The notes beneath the pieces are model-generated. The model saw nothing but the letters and a program-made list of their open reading frames with translations. It searched no databases and was not told the origin of the DNA. Of a stretch of 16,493 nucleotides of DNA, positions 6,884-14,300 are shown one piece after another. This stretch comes from an uncultured Roseburia sp. (GTDB taxonomy: Bacteria > Bacillota > Clostridia > Lachnospirales > Lachnospiraceae): assembly GCA_947564765.1 (NCBI GenBank), contig CANODN010000015.1, forward strand, positions 1-16,493. The letters are read 5' to 3'. Numbering within the stretch: the stretch's first letter is position 1; every line of letters begins with the position of its first letter. The position numbers and the translations under genes are program-made.

Positions 6884-8407
6884 ATGAGTGGAACAACCCT
6901 TGGAATTTTTATCGTTATCGTAGCCTATATTCTTGGCATGGTAGGCATCGGTATCTGGTTTTCCAAAAAGAACAATAACGTAAACGATTTCTACCTGGGC
7001 GGACGGAAATTAGGCCCTCTGGTAACTGCCATGAGCGCAGAGGCTTCCGATATGAGCAGCTATCTTTTGATGGGACTGCCGGGGCTTGCTTACATCTCCG
7101 GTATTGCCGATGTGGGCTGGACTGCAATCGGATTGGCCGCCGGAACGTATTTAAACTGGCTGATCGTTGCCAAACGCCTGCGCCGCTATTCCGCCGCTGC
7201 CGGCAACGCCATTACGATTCCGGATTTCTTTTCCAATCGTTACCGGGATAAGAGCCATGCTTTATTAGCTATTTCTGCGATTATCATTATTATTTTCTTT
7301 ATTCCGTATACCGCATCGGGATTTTCGGCCTGCGGAAAGCTTTTTTCCAGTTTATTCGGCATTTCCTATATTCCCGCCATGTTAGTCAGTGCCGTTGTCA
7401 TTGTCGGTTATACGGCTCTGGGCGGTTTTCTGGCCGCGAGCACTACGGACTTTATCCAAAGCATTGTTATGACACTGGCTTTGATCATTGTGGTATTTTT
7501 CGGCGTACAGACAGCCGGAGGAATTGATGTCGTAATCGAAAACGCTTCCATGCTCCCAGGATATTTATCTATGACAAATACATATGACGCCGTTGCCAAT
7601 TCTTCAAACAGCTACGGCTTTATCAATATTGTATCCACGCTCGCCTGGGGACTTGGTTATTTTGGAATGCCTCATATTCTTCTGCGTTTTATGGCAATCG
7701 AAAACGAAGACAAACTAAAGCTTTCCAGAAGAGTCGCTTCTGTCTGGGTGGTAATTTCTATGGCTGTTGCGATTTTCATCGGCATTATCGGATACAGCAT
7801 GTCAAAAGCCGGCGTTATTGAAGTATTGAGCGGCTCTGATTCCGAAACACTGTTGATTAAAATTTCCCAGATTTTGAGCAGCCATGGCATTTTTGCGATC
7901 ATTCTGGCAGGTATTATCCTGTCCGGTATTCTGGCCTGCACCATGTCTACGGCGGATTCCCAGCTTCTGGCTGCATCCTCCAGTATTTCACAAAACATTT
8001 TAAAAGATGTGCTGCATCTGAAAATATCAGAAAAAGGCACCATGCTTGCCGCAAGACTTACAGTTGTAGGCATTGCAGTTATTGCCGCATTTATTGCAAG
8101 AGATCCCAACAGCTCTATCTTTACGATTGTATCCTTTGCATGGGCAGGCTTCGGCGCTTCCTTTGGCCCTGTTATGCTGTTCTCTTTATTCTGGAAACGG
8201 ACCACAAGATCCGGTGCACTTGCCGGTATGGTCTCCGGCGGAGCAATGGTATTTATCTGGAAATATCTGGTGCGCCCGATCGGCGGAGCATGGGATATTT
8301 ATGAATTGCTTCCTGCATTTTTAGTTGCCTGCGCTTTTATCATTATTGTGAGTCTTTTCACAAAAGCGCCTGAGCAGGAAATATTAGATGAGTTTGATTC
8401 CATTTAA
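6884..8407 (+). CDS. putP: Sodium:solute symporter, PutP-like (probable sodium/proline symporter)
   Basis: A 507-residue polytopic membrane protein of the sodium:solute symporter family, with about 13 hydrophobic helices. PutP-type signatures include DFYLGGRKLGPLVTAMSAEA (35-54), the SDMSSYLLMGLPG helix-1 segment (55-67), NWLIVAKRLRRYS (91-103), and SGFSACGKLF (145-154). Others are GYTALGGFLAASTTDFIQ (175-192) and the sodium-site helix ACTMSTADSQLL (351-362). The length matches PutP (about 500). The ATG at 6884 has AGAGGAGGA upstream; the in-frame extension to 6848 is rejected. It is transcribed alone, divergent from padR. Proline is the best-guess substrate; another amino acid is possible. 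Confidence 0.88.
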   Translation: MSGTTLGIFIVIVAYILGMVGIGIWFSKKNNNVNDFYLGGRKLGPLVTAMSAEASDMSSYLLMGLPGLAYISGIADVGWTAIGLAAGTYLNWLIVAKRLRRYSAAAGNAITIPDFFSNRYRDKSHALLAISAIIIIIFFIPYTASGFSACGKLFSSLFGISYIPAMLVSAVVIVGYTALGGFLAASTTDFIQSIVMTLALIIVVFFGVQTAGGIDVVIENASMLPGYLSMTNTYDAVANSSNSYGFINIVSTLAWGLGYFGMPHILLRFMAIENEDKLKLSRRVASVWVVISMAVAIFIGIIGYSMSKAGVIEVLSGSDSETLLIKISQILSSHGIFAIILAGIILSGILACTMSTADSQLLAASSSISQNILKDVLHLKISEKGTMLAARLTVVGIAVIAAFIARDPNSSIFTIVSFAWAGFGASFGPVMLFSLFWKRTTRSGALAGMVSGGAMVFIWKYLVRPIGGAWDIYELLPAFLVACAFIIIVSLFTKAPEQEILDEFDSI

Positions 8408-8459
8408 AACACGCATTTTAAAAGAGGCTGCCTCGAAATATCGATTTTGCCCCTTCATT

Positions 8460-8530
8460 CAAAAATAAAATCTCCCGCGGGATTCCGTATTTTTCCATAT
8501 ACGGTCTCTGCGGGAGATTGTTTTTTCTTT
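8460..8530. terminator. Strong bidirectional terminator between putP and SRP RNA
   Basis: Ten-base arms AATCTCCCGC (8469-8478) and GCGGGAGATT (8510-8519) enclose further pairing of CCGTAT with ATACGG. On the plus strand TTGTTTTTTCTTT follows (8518-8530), ending putP. On the minus strand ATTTTATTTTT follows, ending the SRP RNA transcript. Confidence 0.88.
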
Positions 8531-8531
8531 A

Positions 8532-8796
8532 AACCGAGCATTCTGCTTCGAATCCTGATCTCAAACGTTACCTTTACAGTTAACTCGGCCCAGGCACCCT
8601 CGCGGCACATAGAAGTGTTTACTTAGGGCTGCTCCATTCCTGACCTGACCCGGTTCATAAATTCCTATTGCGCAAGACCCAAGCTTCATCGCCACTTATA
8701 AAGGGCTGCTTTGCTATCAGAAACCCTCGGCAGAATATCACCCCGGCTATAGCGGATTGCCGGTTCAGGGTACCGCTGCCACCCCGGCTGCTCGGA
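8532..8796 (-). ncRNA. ffs: Large (Bacillus-type) signal recognition particle RNA
   Basis: The RNA of the signal recognition particle, which pairs with Ffh and targets nascent membrane and secreted proteins to FtsY and the translocon. The conserved domain IV hairpin, close to E. coli 4.5S RNA, lies at 8627-8650 on the minus strand: GGTCAGGT, GGAA loop, then GAGCAGCC. Further 3' is the TGTGCCG...GGGTGCCTGGGCCGAG strand. At the 5' end GGCAGCGGTACCCTGAACC and GGCAATCCGCTATAGC match the Alu domain of Gram-positive SRP RNA, so this is the long form (about 265 nt). CCGAGCA (8795 to 8789) pairs with TGCTCGG (8540 to 8534) to close the molecule. Ends are set from this stem and the promoter. Confidence 0.94.
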
Positions 8797-8802
8797 GATT
8801 TC

Positions 8803-8831
8803 AGTATAACCTGTTTTGCACACTTTGTCAA
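8803..8831 (-). promoter_or_regulatory. Promoter of SRP RNA
   Basis: Consensus TTGACA (8831 to 8826), exactly 17 bases, then TATACT (8808 to 8803). Transcription would begin near 8796, matching the 5' strand of the closing stem. Confidence 0.9.
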
Positions 8832-8883
8832 CAAAGGGTTTCGGTCTGTAATGGTCTAAGTAACAGTTCGGCCTGCTGTCGGC

Positions 8884-9411
8884 TTAAAATTCCGGTTCGA
8901 TCAATCCATAGGTATTTCCTTTTCTCTTATATACTACATTTACCTGTTCTGTCTCGGCATTGCAGAATACAAAGAAATCGTGTCCCAACAACTCCATCTG
9001 CACACAGGCATCTTCCGGATACATCGGCTTCATATCAAACTTCTTGGTACGGATAATGCGAATCTCGTCATCTGCATCCGATTCTTTTTCCAGAAATTCC
9101 TTTTTGAAACTTGCTGCGTTCTGCTGCTTGCTGATGATTTTCTTCTTATATTTCTTTAACTGTCTTTCAATTACTTCTTCTACCAGATCAATGGATACAT
9201 ACATATCGTTGCTCACCTGCTCTGAGCGGATAATATTCCCTTTTACCGGTATGGTAACCTCAATCTTCTGTCTCTCTTTTTCAACACTCAGCGTCACAAA
9301 TATATCTGTTTCCGGCGTAAAATATTTCTCTAATTTCCCCAGCTTGTCCTCTACGGCGCTTTTTAATCCTTCCGTCAATTCCAGATTCTTTCCTGTTATC
9401 GTAATACGCAT
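8884..9411 (-). CDS. hpf: Ribosome hibernation promoting factor, long form
   Basis: A 175-residue long-form HPF. The N-terminal S30AE domain (about 1-100) begins MRITITGKNLELTEGLKSAV and includes KLGKLEKYF; it binds the decoding region of the 30S subunit. The C-terminal domain (about 118-175) contains IIRTKKFDMKPMYPEDACVQ and DFFVFCNAETEQVNVVYKRK; in long HPFs this domain dimerises to join 70S ribosomes into inactive 100S particles in stationary phase. AAAGGGG precedes the ATG. Its own promoter lies at 9460-9487. No clear terminator separates it from the SRP RNA promoter, so some read-through into the SRP RNA is possible. Confidence 0.95.
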   Translation of the reverse strand: MRITITGKNLELTEGLKSAVEDKLGKLEKYFTPETDIFVTLSVEKERQKIEVTIPVKGNIIRSEQVSNDMYVSIDLVEEVIERQLKKYKKKIISKQQNAASFKKEFLEKESDADDEIRIIRTKKFDMKPMYPEDACVQMELLGHDFFVFCNAETEQVNVVYKRKGNTYGLIEPEF

Positions 9412-9459
9412 AGTATTCGCCCCTTTCTTTGTTCACAGATGTCATCTGCGTATGAAATA

Positions 9460-9487
9460 ATTATACCATATTTATAGACGATTACAA
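9460..9487 (-). promoter_or_regulatory. Promoter of hpf
   Basis: On the minus strand TTGTAA (9487 to 9482), 16 bases, then TGG-TATAAT (-10 at 9465 to 9460, extended). The leader of about 40 bases contains a perfect 13-bp palindrome CAGATG-N-CATCTG at 9436-9448. Confidence 0.65.
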
Positions 9488-9524
9488 GAAATTTTCTGAT
9501 TCTTAGCAGGCATTATGAAACTAT

Positions 9525-9896
9525 TCAGTTACTTTCCGACTGCCTGCTGATCATGCTCCAGGCCTCTGCATCCTGTGCCAGAATAGCCTTGTCATCAATA
9601 TAATAATCGCAGCTGACTTTTCTGCTGTTTGTCCCATACAACGCTACAATTTCCGGCAGATTGTCGTTTACAGCATCAAATATCAGCCCCTGCTGTTTAC
9701 ACCACTCCACTGCCAACGTCAATTCCTTACCGACTCTGCAGGTCCATAAAATTAATTTATCCCCTAACACCTGGCGTTTCTGCAAAAACCGGACCAGCTT
9801 ATCATTAGCAGGTCCCACTTTCGGCCATTGCCCAAAGCTAAGCGTACCATCAAAATCAACTGCAATTACCTTTCTGCTTTCTGATTTCTCTTCCAT
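9525..9896 (-). CDS. Small HAD-superfamily hydrolase
   Basis: A 123-residue protein with a minimal HAD fold and no cap domain. Motif I is VDFDGTL (13-19) with nucleophile Asp14 and general acid Asp16. A motif II threonine is likely in LWTCR (Thr52). Motif IV is YYIDDKA (Asp101, Asp102). The short size and WTCR / DDKA motifs resemble small phosphatase-like HAD proteins often annotated as hydrolases of unknown substrate; I cannot name a substrate. The gene starts 31 bases before the upstream WYL regulator ends, with a GGGGAGG site inside that gene, so translation is coupled. No terminator is seen before the hpf promoter. Confidence 0.82.
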   Translation of the reverse strand: MEEKSESRKVIAVDFDGTLSFGQWPKVGPANDKLVRFLQKRQVLGDKLILWTCRVGKELTLAVEWCKQQGLIFDAVNDNLPEIVALYGTNSRKVSCDYYIDDKAILAQDAEAWSMISRQSESN

Positions 9897-10912
9897 AGCA
9901 ATCCTACCTCCCCGGATTTATCATCCTGATATTGTGCCATAAGATTTTCAATACATTTTCGTGCCTGCCTTACTACATTGTCAGGCCCGACAATCTGCGC
10001 TCCCTCTCCCAACGCAAAAACCCAGCAGAGAAAACGTTTGCTTACCCGCACATCTACATAAACAATAAAGTGATCCTCATCCTTCGGAATCATAATCACA
10101 TCTTTTCCAAATCTGTCGATAATAACGCCTGCCAGATCGTTATGTATCAGAAGCTTTACATGCTCTTCCTCTCCGCCGAACATTCCAAAGCTTTTCTTGG
10201 TATATACAGCCATATCCAGCTGTTTAAAATATTCTTTTCCTTCCCGTTTCTCATCTGACATATAAATATGCAGCATTTTATCTACCCGGTAATGCTTGAT
10301 CATATCAGCATCCGCATCATATCCTACCAGATAATAATTCTCATTATCCCAGGAAAGTCCCCATGGACTGATATGATAATATGCGCCGTCATGACGCAGC
10401 TCCATTTCTTTTTTGATATTCCACTGATAGTATTGAAAACGGATTTTTCTGTTTTCTGCAATGGCATTGTGAATTTCGTCTACATTATAGTAGATACTTT
10501 CGTTCATCGTCTTAATCCGTCCGGATACAAACACCTGTCTCTGCAGTTTCGCGGCTTCGTATCTGCTGACTAACCGCTCCAGCTTCCGGATCAGATCATT
10601 GGATTTCTTAACGGTAATAAATTTGGAGGACTGGATGGCATCCACCAGCAATTTCAGCTCCGGAAGCTCAAACTGTCTGCCCACGACATGGTAGTGATAG
10701 CGATTGCCCACGGCCTCTCCTTCCACTTCAATTCCAAGCTCCTCCAAATCCTTCAGATCCTTGTAGATACTCTTACGATCTGCCGTCACGCCGTAACCTG
10801 CAAGCGTCTCTAAAATTTCCGGCATTGTAATATAATGCTCCGCATCTGTCTTCTCTGTCATGATCTTCGCCAGATAATATAATTTAAACTTTTGATTCGT
10901 TCCTTTCGGCAT
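9866..10912 (-). CDS. WYL-domain helix-turn-helix transcriptional regulator
   Basis: A 348-residue cytosolic regulator. The N-terminal winged helix (about 8-75) has MPEILETLAGYGVTADRKS and IYKDLKDLEELGIEV. The WYL domain (about 145-215) includes IRFQYYQWN, YHISPWGLSWDNENYYLVGY and HYRVDKM. The C-terminal WCX region (about 250-328) follows. WYL domains bind ligands, nucleic acid or nucleotides and control genes in DNA-damage, metabolic or defence contexts. A TTG six bases upstream would also open the frame, but AGGGG is correctly spaced only for the ATG at 10912. It is co-transcribed and overlaps with the HAD hydrolase gene, so that hydrolase is its likeliest functional partner. Confidence 0.9.
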   Translation of the reverse strand: MPKGTNQKFKLYYLAKIMTEKTDAEHYITMPEILETLAGYGVTADRKSIYKDLKDLEELGIEVEGEAVGNRYHYHVVGRQFELPELKLLVDAIQSSKFITVKKSNDLIRKLERLVSRYEAAKLQRQVFVSGRIKTMNESIYYNVDEIHNAIAENRKIRFQYYQWNIKKEMELRHDGAYYHISPWGLSWDNENYYLVGYDADADMIKHYRVDKMLHIYMSDEKREGKEYFKQLDMAVYTKKSFGMFGGEEEHVKLLIHNDLAGVIIDRFGKDVIMIPKDEDHFIVYVDVRVSKRFLCWVFALGEGAQIVGPDNVVRQARKCIENLMAQYQDDKSGEVGLLWKRNQKAER

Positions 10913-10936
10913 ATACAATTCCCCTATTCATAATTT

Positions 10937-11004
10937 TCCCAAAGGGATGTATCCAGTATATCATATGTGGGAATTTTATGGGATATCTGGCGGGAAATCT
11001 TATG
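10937..11004. promoter_or_regulatory. Putative promoter and operator boxes of the WYL-HAD operon
   Basis: On the minus strand a -10-like TGATATACT (TATACT at 10960 to 10955) has only a weak -35 (TCCCAT). Around it are GGGA boxes on the plus strand at 10969, 10980 and 10992, spaced 11 and 12 bp. A near repeat pairs GTGGGAATTTTATG (10967-10980) with GCGGGAAATCTTATG (10990-11004). A palindrome TCCC-AAA-GGGA lies at 10937-10947. A weak -35 with phased boxes suggests a regulated promoter; this is inferred. Confidence 0.45.
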
Positions 11005-11107
11005 ACTGCTCATCCAGAAATTCATAATAATCCGCCTCACTTGCAAAAAGCATGTATGCTCCGTTTACATAACCCATATAACCTTTTTCTGTAGGATATC
11101 CTTTCAT
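11000..11107 (-). CDS. Small protein of 35 residues, function unknown
   Basis: A 35-codon ORF starting MKGYPTEKGYMGYVNGAYML and ending ADYYEFLDEQS. It is rich in aromatic (eight Tyr/Phe) and Gly residues, with an acidic C-terminus and no membrane helix. AAAGGA lies 9 bases before the ATG at 11107; the other in-frame ATG at 11116 abuts that site and is less likely, and an 86-codon reading has no support. It sits alone between the large glycosidase and the WYL operon, on the same strand as both. I recall similarly short Tyr/Gly-rich proteins (GYMGYV-type) in Lachnospiraceae, but only from memory. No function is proposed. Confidence 0.6.
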   Translation of the reverse strand: MKGYPTEKGYMGYVNGAYMLFASEADYYEFLDEQS

Positions 11108-11174
11108 CGCATTCATTCCTTTCTTCTTATGATTCTGAATACATGATATCCCAACAGGTGTCCTATAAAAATGC

Positions 11175-11199
11175 CATGTAATTTTTATCTTTTTACATG
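11175..11199. repeat. Inverted repeat upstream of the small protein gene
   Basis: CATGTAA (11175-11181) and TTACATG (11193-11199) are exact reverse complements separated by 11 AT-rich bases. It lies about 68 bases before the small ORF start and could be an operator or a leader hairpin. Confidence 0.45.
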
Positions 11200-11256
11200 T
11201 CCTTCGACGCCACAGTTTTCGCCGAATGCGTCCGCCCGGACCATACCGACTTTTCT

Positions 11257-11300
11257 GCAAAAAAAGAAATCCCGGCGTTTGCTTTCTCCCGGGATTTCCT
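11257..11300 (-). terminator. Intrinsic terminator of the glycosidase gene
   Basis: Ten-base perfect arms GAAATCCCGG (11266-11275) and CCGGGATTTC (11289-11298) with a 13-base loop. Read on the minus strand, TTTCTTTTTTTGC follows. It lies about 35 bases past the glycosidase stop. A weaker T-rich stretch on the plus side also exists. Confidence 0.87.
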
Positions 11301-11332
11301 TTTGCTTAATTTTAAGTGTTTCTTAACACGAT

Positions 11333-14300
11333 TTATTTTTTGGAAGCATTTTTGATCACTGCTTTTTTATGAATTCCTTTAAACGCATTCTTTGGCAGTT
11401 TCTTCAGTTTCTTACTCTTAATGGTAACCTTCTTCAGATTCTTACACTTCATAAATGCTTTTTTACCGATCTGCGTAAGCACCTTGCTCTTAATGGTAAC
11501 TTTTTTCAGCTTTTTACAGTTCTCAAAAGCGCTGTTTCCAATTTTGGTTATATTTTTGCCAATCACTGCCGTTGTTATTTTTGCATTCTTTTTAAATGCA
11601 TTGTTGCCAATCGTTGTAATCGTATAGCTCTTTCCGTCATTCAGTACAACGTTTTCTTTAATGTTGACCTTCGTCAGATTCGGATTTGCGGTACCGGCAA
11701 CTTCAACGGTCATTTTGGAGAGACTGGTTACTTTATAATTGTAGTCGCCCACTGCATAGATGCCGTTTTCTTCGATTAGATTTTTTGTCGCTTTCTTTAA
11801 TCCAGAAATGGCTTTGCTCAGGGCATCTTTTGCTGCGTCTATCTCTGCTTTTGTACTTCCTGTCTTGTCCAGGACACTCTTTGCTGAGGACAGCGCTTTC
11901 TGGAACACGCTCCAGCTGTCTCCTGTATATTGAGAAGCATCCTTATATGCCGCCGCCTTTTCAATCACTGCTGTAAGTTCTTTCTTTGCTTCTTCCGCCG
12001 CATTGTATTCCGGCGTTCTTTCTTCCAGCTCTTCTTTTGCTTTTTTCACCTGCTCTATTGCTGCTGCCTTTTCTTCCTCGCTGGCTGTCTGACTCTCCAG
12101 CACTTTCTTTGCTGCGGAAAGAATCTGATTATATACTTCTATACTTTCTGTTGTGTATCCCGCAAGATCTTTGGACTCTGCATTCTGCAATACATCCTGC
12201 AATTCCTTGTTCTGCGTTCTTTCTAATGCTGCAATTGCTTTAAAAATATTGGCTGCCATTTCATTTACTGCTGCCTGCTCTGTAGCGTCTTTTCCTCGTT
12301 CAACTGCATTCACAGCTGCTGAAACTGCGGAAAAATCTTCGTAATCTTCCGGGTTTAAAGCATCTACTTCAGCGATTGCCTTGTCTACAGCCGTATAATC
12401 TGCGTCTGGAATTGGTTGATCTCCAATCACTTCCAGTTCTACTACGTGATTTGTAGTTCCGGAGCCTGCTCCATGCATATAAACGCGTACATATCTTGCC
12501 TTTTTCGTCTCTGGCAGCTCAATCGTTTTTCCGTTTTCAGACTCTGCATAAGTCTCGTCATAAGTCGTGGTCCCACTTGCATTCAATCCGTGAACGTTGT
12601 CTTTGTCGGAATTGTAAACAATTTCTTTCTCTGCAAAATCCGCTGTTTTGGATAATGCGATTACTGTACCGTTATATGTCCTGCCATTGCTCCAGAAACG
12701 ATACAAATTAATCTTAGATATATTTCTCACTTCTCCCAAATCCACTTGCAAATAAGAGGATTCCGCTCTGCCATCTGCGCCAAACTCTCCGTAATTACCA
12801 TTATTTTTAATGCCGTCTACTACCATGCTCATTGGGCGGTCGAGGCCTTTTGCCGCATCGGAGCCATCCTTTGTCCATGCTGCCGTAACGGTTTTGCCGG
12901 ACGCCCAGTTCTGCTCTCCTGTGGGTATCTCCGGATTGCTGCCGGATTCTTCGTCTACAACATCATAGCCTTTTGCCGTATCTGCAACATTGGCATTTAC
13001 CACACCATAGAAATCATCATTTCCAAGTGCGATATCAGCTGCTTTTACTTCATAATACCGGTTTTCTTTCTTATATCCGGAACCTTCCAGCTCCCCGTCA
13101 ACATAAATTTTCATCATGCCGTTATTTTCTTTTACACCCGTAATGGTATGCTTTGCTCCGTCGTTTACAATTGCTTTTGAAACAGCGGATACACCGTTTA
13201 AACTGAAATATGCTGTTCCATCTTCATTGATTCCGATTGCATATTCTTCTCCCTGTGCCAGTACGGAACCGGTAGATGTGGTATAAACTTCTGTTGTCAC
13301 AGAAAAACCGTTATTACCAATCAGGGAATCTTTTGCAGACGCCACTGTAGACTCTCCTGAGAAAAGTCCCGATTGATTTAACACTGCATTGTTCTTTCGG
13401 TATAGGAAGGATGCTGTTTTCTCTTTCAGCGGATTGTCTGCCAGGTCGCAAACGTCCTCTGCGGTTACCGTTACTGTGCTCTTATCCTCTAATGTACCTT
13501 CCTCTACGGTCAAGCGGAATGTAAGCCCATCTGCACTTGCTTCTACTGCAGAAACTGCTGCTCCATTTACTTTGAACGTCTGCCCTGTTACTTTTTCATT
13601 GAATTTGACGGTAATTTCATTTCCGCCATCGCTGTATACTCTTTCGATCTCCGGCGCTGTGACGTCTCCGTCTTTGGAAACACGCAGGATACGCACTTCA
13701 TCCGGCTGCAGCGTGTAGGTGATCACCTCTCCATATGTCAGGGTGCCTGTCGTTGCCGTGTTCGCTGAAAGATTATGAGAATGTTCTATATGATATTCTA
13801 AAGTGCCTGCATCTTCCGGAACTCCCAGTGTCCGGTCAAAGGTGATCGTAATATCTTTTGACGTTGTCGCAGAATTACGGAAAGAAATAATTCCATCGGT
13901 TCCGTCAAAGCAGGAATATCCGTAGGCATTCTGCTCTCCATTGGAGGAACCTCCTAAAACGGTTCCTGTATTTGGCGATGCACCAAACATCTTGGCATTC
14001 TTCAGCATATGATAATTCTCTTCTGCCCATTCCAGAAATTCGCCTGTAACCTCATACTTGCCTTTTGTCATAATACTGTCGGAAAAATACAGCTCCCAGA
14101 ATGCCGAACCACGGGTTGACATCATATATAAATAATTCTTAAACTGTTCATCGGTTGCCGTATTGATATTCATACCGGTTCCTTCTACACCATATACCGG
14201 ATCATGGTTATAAACATTAGAAAGTGGGAACTGGAACTCATGATTTTTCAGGAAATCGTAATATGCTGCATCACGATAGGTCATCTGTCTGTCCATTTTG

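Noticed and set aside
11000..11260. 86-codon version of the small protein
   Set aside because: The N-terminal part covers the inverted repeat and leader, has no ribosome binding site, and its composition differs from the last 35 codons; the internal ATG at 11107 has a well-placed site.
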